Source of the DNA: Cydia pomonella
Lineage: Eukaryota; Arthropoda; Insecta; Lepidoptera; Tortricidae
Direction of reading: 5' to 3'
DNA: 64,000 nucleotides
Assembly (NCBI RefSeq): GCF_033807575.1
Contig: NC_084726.1
Location: 2,108,001-2,172,000, forward strand
Positions within the stretch are counted from its first letter, which is position 1. Each line of letters begins with the position of its first letter. Under the pieces are notes generated by a model that saw nothing but the letters and a program-made list of their open reading frames with translations, searched no databases and had not been told where the DNA came from. Made by a program: the position numbers and the translations under genes. Positions 10,812 to 20,591 of this stretch are shown piece by piece.

Positions 10812-11083
10812 TTAAGGTTCCGAACCCAAAGGGTCAAACGGGACCCTATTACTGAGACTCCGCTGTCCGTCCGTCCGTCTGTCACCAGGCTGTATCTCAT
10901 GAACCGTGATAGTTAGCCAGTTGAAATTTCTACAGATTATATATTCCTGTTGCCACTACAACAACAAATATTAAAAATAAAATAAATATATTAGGGGGCT
11001 CCCATACAAAAAAGTGATTTTTAGATAATGGTACGGAACCCTTCGTGCGCGAGTCCGACTCGCACTTGGCCGGTTTTTTTAAG
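10812..11083 (-). mobile_element. 'GTGCGAGTCGGACTCGC' repeat, complete, reversed
   Basis: Starts with AAGGTTCCGAACCCAAAGGG, then GTCCGTCCGTCCGTCTGTCA and CAGGCTGTATCTCATGAACC. It ends GCGAGTCCGACTCGCACTTG followed by GCCGGTTTTTTT. This is the short complete form of the family. Confidence 0.85.
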
Positions 11084-11669
11084 AAATACATGATTATTTA
11101 CATAAAAAATATATTTCAAAAAAAAAAATACTAAGTACAATTTCAAGACTTGAATTCTCGTATGATACTCATACCTACGCCATTTAAAGCGTTTCGACAT
11201 AATTTTACAAGACAATTAGTACTTTAAGCAATGTTTTACTCAACTTGGCGTCTGCCGACTTTTCTCCCCTGTACAAATGGACGTTTAAATATAGATTTCG
11301 CCGACTTACAAATACCAAAGAATAAATAATAGTATCTTACAGAACGGACACTCTATCTCACCCAAAATTGAAGAACCTCACCCCGCGACAGCATTGACAG
11401 AATCTTCGAACTTTAAGAGGATATGGGAACTGAGATTTAAATATTTTAGGTGAATATATCCGTCTCGCTAACGGAAGTGGCTCCTAAAACTAGTGTGATA
11501 AGGACAACGCTAGGTCAAGTGTAAAATCTTGCGTATAAATCTCAAAAAACGATGTTTTGTAATCGACTGTTTCCTCTTCCAAAACTTAACTAAATGTATT
11601 TAAATTTTGTGATCTTAATGGTAATGAAATACAAGCCTACACAACAAGGCCTAGTATGTATGTATGTAT

Positions 11670-11832
11670 GTATAAACTCTTTATTATACAAAAGACAAAA
11701 TATAAATATGGCACAGGATAAGCAGTACAAAGGCGAACTTATCCCTTTAAAGGATTTCTTCCAATTAAACTTTGAGTTACTAGGAAACTCAAAGTTTAAT
11801 TGGAAGGGATTTCTTCCAACTTTGGGTGGAAA
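11670..11832 (-). mobile_element. LINE/SINE tail (GGGATAAGTTCGCCTTTGTAC family) with a hairpin
   Basis: The block GTACAAAGGCGAACTTATCC is the reverse complement of the one at 18450-18485. At 11750-11832 the sequence GGATTTCTTCCAATTAAACT is followed, after a short loop, by its inverse and again GGGATTTCTTCC. This forms a stem of about 28 bp. Confidence 0.65.
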
Positions 11833-11937
11833 GGTCAGTCGCTCTCGTAAAAACTAGTGCCTACGCCAAGTCAAGTGGACCCCAGACACCCATGAGCCGT
11901 GGCAAAATGCCGGGACAACGCGAGGAAGAAGAATAAT
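11825..11937 (+). mobile_element. SINE-B 3' fragment
   Basis: Carries GTAAAAACTAGTGCCTACGC, CCATGAGCCGTGGCAAAATG and CCGGGACAACGCGAGGAAGA, ending in a GAAGAA tail. The head is missing. Confidence 0.85.
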
Positions 11938-12374
11938 GGTAATGAAATTATCTGTGTCGGACTGTTTTGCTTTTTAGACTGATTGATGTTAGTTTTGAAT
12001 AACATGCTTCTCTTTGCGGCCTAGTAAATTAGGCCGTTTTTTTTTCGAATATTTCAAGTGCACTAGCACCTTAAGATACTAATTTGAGCGAATTCACAAG
12101 GGCCACGCTGTATGTATTGTGTTACTGTAGTTTGTAATACTTAATCTATTTACTGTATGTAATTATTTTAGGATATCCTGTAACGATGGTTGTGTGTATG
12201 TAATAAAAAAAAAAAATATCAAATAATTAAAACAGTCCAACACAGATATTAATAATAATAATCTGTGTTGAAAAAATCATAGCTCTAGCTTTAAAAACAC
12301 GGAGGAAACAGTCGAGTACGTTTGTATGAAGAAATGATCATTCCTGATACCTCTTAAGATACGTCAAATATTAG

Positions 12375-12592
12375 GTCTAGACGAGCCTTACGGGCAATAA
12401 GTATGGGGCCAGTACAGCGGTGTCACGCACACGAATTCGAGCCAATCGTACAGTCTAACGCCACAACGCGATTGGTTGATAAGTTCGCATCACGCGCGCG
12501 ATTGGTCGTAACTAGTTGCGTTGACTGAACTGAACTGAACTAAACTAGCACTATTCTTAGTGCCCATAAGGCCCGTCCTTAGATAATATCTA
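12375..12592. mobile_element. MITE (ACGGGCCTTA family)
   Basis: Left GACGAGCCTTACGGGCAATAAG and right TTAGTGCCCATAAGGCCCGTC are imperfect inverted ends. The internal blocks GTATGGGGCCAGTACA, ACGCCACAACGCGA and GTAACTAGTTGCGTT are shared with the copy at 48763-48975 inside the receptor gene. Confidence 0.8.
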
Positions 12593-12593
12593 A

Positions 12594-12852
12594 ATATCGT
12601 CAGGTGACAAGAAAAACTCACTAATCACTAAAAAATAATTAAACAAAAATCAACCCGTAATTTATTATTGATATGGTTAATTATGGCTATGAACTTGTGG
12701 TGGTGATTTGATTAGTGAGTTTTGATTGTCACCTGACGATATATAATATACAAGTTCATAGCCATAATTAACCATATTAATAATAAATTAAGGTTGATTT
12801 TTGTTTAATAATTTTATAGTGATTAGTGAGTTTTTCTTGTCACCTGACGATA
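12594..12852. mobile_element. Foldback MITE (ATATCGTCAGGTGACAA)
   Basis: The ends ATATCGTCAGGTGACAAGAA and TTCTTGTCACCTGACGATAT are perfect inverses, and the arms stay complementary for roughly 100 bp. The centre contains a further internal terminus (GTGAGTTTTGATTGTCACCTGACGATAT in parts), so it looks like a head-to-head duplication. A simpler copy is at 51752-51893. Confidence 0.85.
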
Positions 12853-13402
12853 TGTCAATGGTCTAGATGCGATGTGGATCGGATATGTAAGTGTCATAAT
12901 TGACGTATGTCAGGATCGTAGCAAGTGGAAATCCGTGGTATCTGCCTACCCTTCCGGGAAATAGGCGTGATTATATGTATGTATGTATGTAATTCTGTGA
13001 CTGAGGGCAGAAAGTTGTAATTTTACTTGCTTTTGCTACTTTAATAATAGAACTGTATCCACTTTATTGCTACCATGCCTTTTGCTAACTTTTTTTCTCT
13101 AATCACTCGTTCCAAAGCAATATAAACTTTAACATCCTGCCAAAAAAGTTTATTTTCTTTTGTTAAACAACCCAGTTTTTACGACAATGGAATTTGAACT
13201 TTACATAGTTAAGTTTAAAGTTCCTTTTTGGTTGCAGTTTCGTTTGAGCGTTTGGCAGAGATCCAGGATTCATTCACTTGCAATAATTCCATCAAAGGCT
13301 GAATTAGGAGATTATCTTTTCCATTTGCTTCGTGCATTTAGTTTCACACTGGACTAAATTGAGATAATTTTAAACTTGCGAAACAAAATATGATAATATG
13401 GA

Positions 13403-13749
13403 CCCGGGTATGTCCTTAAACGACCAAAAGCGAGGTATGGGCATTGTGAATGTCATCTCGCTTTGTGTGGTAGGGTACAGCCAGTGGATGTCATTCCAGA
13501 TCTAGAGCAGAGCCCAACTGGGGAAGTACCTCCACCTAACAGAAAACAGCAGCCAAATAACATTAGACCCTACTCATAGTGTTGTGTTCCTGCCGGTGAG
13601 TAAGGTTGCCAGAGCTCAACCAGGGTGCGGAGTGTTAGGGTCGGCAACGCGCATGTAACTCTACAGTTGCAGGCGTACATAGGCTACGGAGACTGCTTAC
13701 CATCAGGCGGGCCGTATGCTTGTTTGCCATGAACATTGTATAAAAAAAC
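13403..13749 (+). mobile_element. LINE 3'-end fragment, 'TTGCCACCGACG' family
   Basis: Starts near CCCGGGTATGTCCTTAAACG and runs through GGGCATTGTGAATGTCATCT and GTGTTGTGTTCCTGCCGGTG. It ends at GTATGCTTGTTTGCCATGAAC followed by an A-run. Confidence 0.75.
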
Positions 13750-13984
13750 ATAATGATATATGAGTTTGTCTCTTTTCTTCGCCAAAGTTATAAAAGGAAT
13801 GCAACACGGATATTTTAAGCAAACGCTAAATACGTTTTGGCTATTAGCGTCATGTTTAGCTGTACTTTATGTTTATGCTTTTGCTCTCTTAGTAGCAAAC
13901 TAAAAAACAAAACAAGCACGATATTTAAAGCCCGTCTAAAGTAACTCTGCACTTGCGGCGATAAAGTGTTGTAGCGTCACTATA

Positions 13985-14270
13985 AACGACATACTTTGAC
14001 GTCATAAATTTGGCGATTATAGTAGCCATCGTATTTTGACGTCATAAATTTGATGATTATAGTAGCCATCGTATTTTGACGTCATAAATTTGATGATTAT
14101 AGTAGCCATCGTATTTTGACGTCATAAATTTGATGATTATAGTAGCCATCGTATTTTGACGTCATAAATTTGACTACTATAGTAGCCATCATATTTTGAC
14201 GTCATAAATTTGTCAATTATAGTAGCCATCATATTTTGACGTCATAAATTTGACATTTATGGTAGCACTT
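13985..14270. repeat. 40-bp tandem array carrying seven TGACGTCA sites
   Basis: About seven units of exactly 40 bp (roughly ATTTTGACGTCATAAATTTG plus ATGATTATAGTAGCCATCGT). The palindromic octamer TGACGTCA, the consensus cAMP-response/ATF-CREB site, is intact in every unit: starts at 13997, 14037, 14077, 14117, 14157, 14197 and 14237. Variation is concentrated between the octamers (GGCGATTAT, GATGATTAT, GACTACTAT, GTCAATTAT, GACATTTAT). That may reflect constraint or merely the small sample. Confidence 0.95.
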
Positions 14271-15010
14271 CTATATTACCCAGTCAGTGCAAAATAATTA
14301 TACGTCTTGCGGCGAATGATGGTCCCTATTATGACAGTTTCTTTTAGTCTCTTTCAGTTGGGCTTAATTAAAAAAATAATATAAGAAATATGTTTTTACT
14401 GTTTCTGTATTGAGGTGTGCAATAACGAGTATTTGTATTGTATTGTATATTACATACACGTCAAAAATTGAAATAAAGTTACAATTTTCTGTATTTACTT
14501 TTCTTCTTAAGTAAAGTTGTTAATAATAATAATTATTAAGTTACAATTACTTTACAGTTTAGGGTGACATAAATATATCAAATATTTTTTTTCTTTCTCT
14601 CTCTAAATCATTGCCGAATGTTATTTCCCAAACAATTTTTCGCATAATTTCATTTCGCCGAATGATCAATTAGCAACTCAACATATCGTATTCGTTCCCA
14701 AACTAACAGTTAGCAAATGTATGTTTGTACAACAATTTAAAAATACACTTTTTAAAACGCAGTGTTTTTTAAATCTAATTCTTAGATACATATTTATATA
14801 AATTTATTCTGTACGCACACACTAACAAGCACACAGCACAAACTTGACACGCATACAGATGTTTCAGACAAACATAGGTAGATTGTAAGTAGCTGACATA
14901 CCCACAGGCCGAACACACCATCGGCCTGATGGACATAATACAATGTAACATAATAAACTAGAGAAATAAACACCTTTCTATTCTATTCTATTCTATTCTT
15001 AGATACTTAC
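14271..15010. other. Non-coding stretch
   Basis: AT-rich with no gene. It contains a CACACACTAACAAGCACACA patch and, at 14960-15000, a retroelement-like 3' tail ending in a TTCTA microsatellite right beside the candidate exon. Confidence 0.4.
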
Positions 15011-15227
15011 GAAACTGTACATAAAAGAGTAGAGCAATAAGAGCAGCGGCGCTTGCAAGACCTGGATGCCAAGCGCCATCCCCGTAAGACGCGACCGAAG
15101 CCCTCGTATACCTATACACAACCCAGCTGGCCAGCTTCATTGCGCACCATATACCAACCACCACACCAAAAACACACACGAGTTGGAGGAGTCGCTGTCG
15201 TCGGATACGGCGAGGAGGACTATGTTT
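15011..15227 (-). CDS. Candidate internal exon of an unidentified membrane protein
   Basis: On the - strand, a pyrimidine-rich TTTTTTTATATTTAG acceptor (AG at 15229-15228) precedes a frame that is open without interruption to a GTAAGT donor at 15010-15005. This gives a 217-nt exon of about 72 residues. Codons are GC-rich against an AT-rich background. The product begins with a basic stretch (HSPPRRIRRQRL) and has two hydrophobic segments, LVCVFGVVVGIW and LASAAALIALLFYVQF. They are separated by a loop containing YRYTRASVASYGDGAWHPG. That layout suggests part of a multi-pass membrane protein. I do not recognise the family and see no partner exon in the window. It is seen as an open frame with matching splice sites; that it is a host gene is inference. 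Confidence 0.4.
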
Positions 15228-15983
15228 CTAAATATAAAAAAAGTTTATTTTTGTAATCTAACATCGTTCGATGCAAAAAAGTCGGTTATGGCTGTTAGAT
15301 CGCAGTTCACCTAACACGCTCCTCCTCGCTTCGCTCGTCGTCACACCTATCTTATCTCTGTCAAATGACTAGACGTTATCGTATTCATTTTTTTAGCTAA
15401 AAGAATAATTTGGCGAAAGAAATGTATTCTAAATGTGGTATGTCATAATTAGAATCTACTTAACAATCATTCTACCAAGTAAAACTTTGTCCTAACGAAA
15501 GTTTGCCGAATGTTGGTTGTCAAAGGAAATCATGTGCGAAAAGTTGGTTGGCAAGTGAAATTCGGTGAAAAGGCAGAACACCGAAAAGCACGAGTGAAAT
15601 GCACGATAACTAAATAACATGAGTCAAATATCATTCTAATGTCAGTGTATGTTTGAATTAGCCTATTAGGCAGTCGCAAGCATAAACTTATAAAAGCAGT
15701 AAACTTATACAATATTAAATATCACATCCGCCATAAAAGTCTTTTAATAAAAGCATACCCATTTGGGTTTATGAAGACATCAAATAGCAATAAAATGTAT
15801 TAAATAATTATTCTAATGTATATCGTAAAGTAAATCCAAGTTTGCTGAATTATTTTTAATTATCCTAGAAAGGAAATTTAAACCACTTTAATTATGATAT
15901 GTTGTAAACAAGATTTTGTATAATGGTAGATTCGAACAGATGAAATATGGATGTTGTTAGATGTTAGTTGTTAGATGTATGGA
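15228..15983. other. Non-coding stretch
   Basis: AT-rich with scattered short ORFs. No repeat family or exon is recognised. Confidence 0.35.
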
Positions 15984-16115
15984 TAGCCTTAAAAAAAATT
16001 TTACTTCCATTTTAGATGATATTCAAATACATCTTAGTATTAACAACGTCTTATTGTTAATACTAAGATGTATTTGAATATCATCTAAAATGGAAGTAAA
16101 TTTTTTTTAAGGCTA
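15984..16115. repeat. Near-perfect 132-bp hairpin
   Basis: Left arm TAGCCTTAAAAAAAATTTTA... through GATATTCAAATACATCTTAG is matched base for base by the right arm, which ends TTTTTTTTAAGGCTA. The loop is about 7 nt (CGTCTTA), with arms of about 62 bp. The very low divergence between arms indicates a recent foldback element or inverted duplication. Confidence 0.9.
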
Positions 16116-16148
16116 ATTTTATAACTTTTAAATATACCGTCTAGCGGT

Positions 16149-16286
16149 GTACAGTCACGTCTGAAAATATCGGTACAAAAAATGTGCCAAAGATATGTAT
16201 ACACTACCTTAATATATGGGCAATAAAGTTGTGTATACCTATTTTTGGCACTTTTTTCGTATCGATCTTTTCAGACGTAACCGTAC
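16149..16286. mobile_element. Palindromic MITE, ends GTACAGTCACGTCTGAAAAT
   Basis: The left end GTACAGTCACGTCTGAAAAT is mirrored by a right end reading ATCTTTTCAGACGTAACCGTAC. The centre has AAGATATGTATACAC mirrored by GTGTATACCTATTTTTGGCAC. Copies are at 27753-27893 and 62976-63113. There is no ORF. Confidence 0.85.
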
Positions 16287-16319
16287 CTTACTTACTAATT
16301 AGTGATAGAGGGGTAACTT

Positions 16320-16525
16320 TTTTAACTATCAACAGAACCCCTAGGGTAAATTTATTCGATAGCGTGACGTGACGTACGCGTTTGCATTAAGTCACATTTT
16401 GTATGGGTTTTAGAAACAGCGCACCAAGCGGGACGTTTTGGAAACTTAAAATCCCATACAAAATGACACTTAACGCAAACGTGACGTACGACGTTTCGCT
16501 ATCTAATTAATTTACACAAGGGGTA
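16320..16525. mobile_element. TIR element (foldback)
   Basis: Inverted modules flank a short centre. CGATAGCGTGACGTGACGTACG (in parts) and TAAGTCACATTTTGTATGGG on the left match CCCATACAAAATGACACTTAA and ACGTGACGTACGACGTTTCGC on the right. The outer blocks CCCCTAGGGTAAATTTATTC and AATTTACACAAGGGG also pair. It is a non-autonomous element found once in the window. Confidence 0.7.
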
Positions 16526-17644
16526 CTGATTTAAAGTTTCTAAAAATACACTGCTGTCAGCCAAGTTTATTTAATTGGGGAATATTTCCTTTGTCTAACG
16601 TAACAATCCCACAAAATACCGTAAAACTGAGTTACTTTGAACCTTTTTTATATTTAATATGGCACTTTCTGAGCAGAAAAAAATATATAACAATGTACAA
16701 GATATGAGAAATGATATGGTTTTTCTGAAAATCTATTTTAAATTAAATAAATGAAGAAAAAAAAACTTGAAGTCACCCCTATTTCTTTTAGTTGTATCCT
16801 TATTACTAATACAACTTTTATTGAAAATATAGGAAACTTTACAATTTTTCTTACACGATACGATACGATATCTGGGCCCATAACTAATGAAATATGTTAC
16901 GGGGCGCAGGTTTTTCTTCTAAATTAAAGATGTTTTTATACACAACACTTGTTTTATTAATAATAATCTTATTTAATTGTACAAAGCGCATTTGCGTTAA
17001 TCAAGTCATGATGGAAAAGAAAAAAAATCGTACTGATAAAAATATCATTACGACATCTGCCTTGCCTGTTGCCTGTTGCCTTTTTAACAATATGAAATGA
17101 TTTGGTTTTCTCTCTTTTTGCAAATTCATAAAACTGTGCTTCAATTCCTAAAAAAAAGAGCCTTAATTCCGCCTAGGTTCCTACGATTACCCCGCTCTCG
17201 TCCATATAGTCAGTGCCGTCCCTTACAGCCTACGATGGGCCATAGTGTAGAGGAGCCCTTAAAGTTCGAATCGGGCCGCTATTCAGCAATTTTCTATTGG
17301 TTCTTAGCAATCATCCTTTGCTACGCATCCTCGCACATCTCTGTTGGAAAAGCAGCTTACCGCACTTGACGTTTGATATTACAGAAAACGCTTAGTGTAT
17401 TTGCCATAAAAATACTCGTAAACCTTTCATTTAGAGCGGAGTCTAGTGATATAAAATATTATATATCTATTTAGCAATTTACGGCGTCCGTAAAGAATAT
17501 TTTTACGGCCGTTAAAATTATTATTTAATTTATTTAATTTATTTAATTTGTTTGTTATTTAATTTATTTATTTTACAGTAATCTATTTTTAAATGTTTGT
17601 GTTATCCGTTTCTAATCAGGTTTTAGCGTTGTATCACTTTTGAC
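16526..17644. other. Non-coding stretch
   Basis: AT-rich; short ORFs at 16894-17369 have no recognisable domain. TTTAATTTATTTAATTTA simple sequence lies at about 17525-17575. Confidence 0.35.
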
Positions 17645-18130
17645 AAGCTTTTATTTGACTTACAATGTATGTTTGTACGGGTCAAATCTGGCGAGTTAAA
17701 TTTGACCCACATTCCCCTTTTCCGATGAAGCAGAAAATTTGCAAATCTTGCATACGTATATGTAAGTCGGGTGACAATGTAATATCATGGTACAGTCAGC
17801 ATCAAAATTAGCGGATGAAACAACGCGCCAAAAGTATCTGATATTCCGGATAACTTTTCCAAATATAGATAAATTTCTAAAATTCGCGCTCAAAAGTATA
17901 TCTTTTACAGTCTTCGTTGTTCTATGTTAAAGACATCACTTTTTGTTAAGCCGTTACAGAATGGTAGATACTTATGAAACGTTATTTGATCCGCTACTTT
18001 GGATGCTGACTGTACCAGCAAAACAAATATCAAATAAAAATTGATATTTGATATTTGACATGGTACCAGCGAGTTGATCTCATGATGGAAACCTTTTAGT
18101 GTTTAGGGTATTTAGAATTTTCCTGACTAT
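17645..18130. mobile_element. TIR element (ACAAGCTTTTAT family), split by a MITE
   Basis: Shares GACAAGCTTTTATTTGACTT, the GTATGTTTGTACGGGTCAAA-like block and GTAAGTCGGGTGACAATG with the copies at 27278 and 28766. The match stops at about 17788 and resumes at about 18060 with TGGTACCAGCGAGTTGATCT. The gap holds a different MITE (17789-18017) and a short ATCAAATAT palindrome. Confidence 0.75.
17789..18017. mobile_element. MITE (GTACAGTCAGCATCAAAA), nested
   Basis: Starts GGTACAGTCAGCATCAAAAT and ends TTGGATGCTGACTGTACC. The full-length internal match to 3537-3736 extends further here (GGTAGATACTTATGAAACGT). It is inserted inside the ACAAGCTTTTAT element. Confidence 0.85.
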
Positions 18131-18342
18131 GTAGCTACCAATTTTATCTTCAAATATTTTTCTATTTTTATTTCTGCCTGTTCAAAACGAAAACTGATCG
18201 TTTATGCGTTGGCTGTCATTTTAATTTAATACCATATGCACTTCATTTTACTGATTCACACAAATCGATTTTATTCCCTAACACATTTATGAGGCATAAA
18301 CATTTTTCATTCTTTTTTTTAGTTTAATTTCCCTATTACATT

Positions 18343-18555
18343 ATGTATGTATTTGTATCCTCTACTGTCTGGTACCTTGTTGTATATGTTGCTGCATTTG
18401 TCACCCTCTTCTCACTCTCTCTTCTCATCTACTCAAAGATTAACTGGAAGAGATCCCTTGAAGGGATAAGTTCGCCTTTGTACTTAGCTTTTCCTAATTG
18501 TAAGTTCTTTTATTATGTGTTTTTGTACAATAAAGAGTTTACTACTACTACTAGT
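18343..18555 (+). mobile_element. Retroelement 3' end (GGGATAAGTTCGCCTTTGTAC family)
   Basis: Carries TGGAAGAGATCCCTTGAAGG, GATAAGTTCGCCTTTGTACT and TTGTACAATAAAGAGTTTAC with an AATAAA signal, then an ACT microsatellite. Related 3' ends are at 22868-23125 and reversed at 11670-11832. Confidence 0.65.
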
Positions 18556-18890
18556 TCGTGTCATCCACGATGACGCGCAGATTTGTCAAATCTAACCTTT
18601 AATTACATGACATTACGAGTCAAGCCACGCGTCTTCGTGAATGACACGATCAACCATCGTTCAAATTTTTAATTGATAATTCGTATACCTTATTACCATG
18701 ATATAAAGTTCACCTAAAGTCATTTACTTTGTTGCAATGTTGCCAGATGCGTGGAAGAGAATTATCGTATTTTAGTGTCAAAATTATCGTACCTTTGAAA
18801 AAAATTCAGTCTTTCATAAAGACAGAACGGCTAAGGAGTGGAATTCACTTCCTGCAAATCTATTCCCAGTCCACTATAATTTGGATTTTT

Positions 18891-19022
18891 TTTAATACTA
18901 CGTCGGTGGCAAACAAGCATACGGCCTGCCTGATGGTAAGCAGTCTCCGTAGCCTATGTACACCTGCAACTCCAGAGGAGTTACATGCGCGTTGCCGACC
19001 CTAACCCCACCCCCCTCGTTGA
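18891..19022 (-). mobile_element. LINE 3'-end fragment, 'TTGCCACCGACG' family (antisense)
   Basis: Begins ACGTCGGTGGCAAACAAGCA and continues GATGGTAAGCAGTCTCCGTA, CTCCAGAGGAGTTACATGCG and GTTGCCGACCCTAACC. It is truncated at the far side. Confidence 0.75.
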
Positions 19023-19234
19023 GATCTTTTTAAATCGAGAGTGAATAGACATCTTTTAGGTAAGCATGTTCCATCCTTGACTGCATCGGCACTTACCATC
19101 AGGTGAGATTGTGGTCAAATGCTTACCTTTTCCTAATAACAAAAAAAAACAGTAAAAATTGCTTCCAAAATAAGCTTAAATTTCCCGTTTATAATTAAAA
19201 AAAATACAATTTTCGTCTAAATTGCGCTATAATA

Positions 19235-19475
19235 AGTTTTACAGTACATATGGGGCTACTTTATAGCACTAGTGCGAGAAGTAGCATATTATGTTACTGT
19301 GTCGAACATTTAAAGGGCCATATGTACTGTAAAACGTTGTACGATACATGTGCGAATAGGTAATTCGCAACTCGTGTCGATTTAAAACACTCCCTTCGGT
19401 CGTGTTTTAATTTATCGCCACTCGTTTCGAATTTCCTATTTTTCGCACTTGTATCGTAATGTACTATTATGTTTG
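19235..19475. mobile_element. MITE-like repeat (CATATGTACTGTAA family)
   Basis: Reverse-ordered relative of 3770-4065. It has ACAGTACATATGG, GGGCCATATGTACTGTAAAA, AATTCGCAACTCGTGTCGAT and CACTTGTATCGTAATGTACT. Confidence 0.6.
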
Positions 19476-19674
19476 TGTATTTTTGTGACAGATCGAAATG
19501 GTTGACAGCAAATTTCGACTATTTTGACTTACACCAGGTAGCCGAATAACCAAAAGGTGCTAATTTTAGTTTATTTCTGAGGGAAATTGACATATTTTGT
19601 TTCAAATTTAGACGTTTTTGGTGACATCTTCCAAGGGCTGAAATTTTCATAATTTTTCCGTTTTTTTTTTATGA

Positions 19675-19800
19675 TACAGGGGGTAAACGAGCAGACGAAT
19701 CACTTGATGGTAAGCGATTACAGCCGCCCATGGACACCTGCAACACCAGAGGGGTTGTAAGTGCGTTGCCGGCATTTAAGATAGGAGTACGCTCTTTTCT
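19675..19800 (-). mobile_element. LINE 3'-end fragment (antisense)
   Basis: AAACGAGCAGACGAATCACTT, GATGGTAAGCGATTACAGCC and CCATGGACACCTGCAACACC form the antisense of a non-LTR tail also seen in part at 7245-7345 and 61160-61230. Confidence 0.6.
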
Positions 19801-19944
19801 TATGAATCTCTTATCTTTTCTTGTGTATGATAATCAATCAATCAATGTGTTTATTACAGACAACATAATGGTCCACACATTGTTAGTTTTGAACTTATTC
19901 TACATGTTCATTTACATGTTGTTACTAACGCTAATAATAAAGTA

Positions 19945-20425
19945 CCTGGGCGACCGAGCTTTGCTCGGTTATAACTATTTATTGTAATATGGTGGTGTAT
20001 AGGTGATAATCTTAACTAAATTTTTTTACCAAATTAAACTTGTCTAAAACAATAAATATTAAAAAAAATATATATAAACTTGAACATATAAAAAAAAAAA
20101 AACAAAAGTTAGTCACCGGGCGAGATTCGAATTCGAACCCGTAACACTCGTTTCTAGCCGTCCGCGTCTTACCCGCTGGACCAGACAACACGACAACGAC
20201 AGGCAACACGAAATTAGCGACCATATTCTGCGTCGAAAGAAAAACGCATGGAAACTCGAAAACACGCGTTTTCCCAAACATAAGACTAATCTAGATCGCA
20301 TGTATACCCCCAAAAACCCCCATATACCAAATTTCAGCGAAATCGTTAGAGCCGTTTCCGAGATCACAGAAATATATATATATATATACAAGAATTGCTC
20401 GTTTAAAGGTATAAGATTAATTAAA
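19945..20425. mobile_element. Dispersed repeat containing a tRNA-like segment
   Basis: Starts GGGCGACCGAGCTTTGCTCG and ends CAAGAATTGCTCGTTTAAAG after a TA microsatellite (about 20371-20390). On the - strand at 20110-20186 lies a tRNA-like block: TGGTCCAGCGGGTAAGACGC (box A position) and GGGTTCGAATTCGAATC (box B position). Acceptor-stem pairing is not evident, so I read it as a tRNA-derived repeat and not a working tRNA gene. Confidence 0.6.
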
Positions 20426-20591
20426 GTGATTTGGCCCTCTGGCTCATTTTGCACATAAGAGGACAATCAAACTTATTGGCTATCATGCTTAAACTAATGC
20501 TCTTTGGAACGTACATCGTACGGGAGCCCAAATTATCGTTCATATACCATAATTATCGTGCGTCTGGCAACACTGATTTGTCGTTAGACAT

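Noticed and set aside
13985..14270. CRISPR-like array
   Set aside because: The spacer part is also repeated with small variation, and the genome is eukaryotic.
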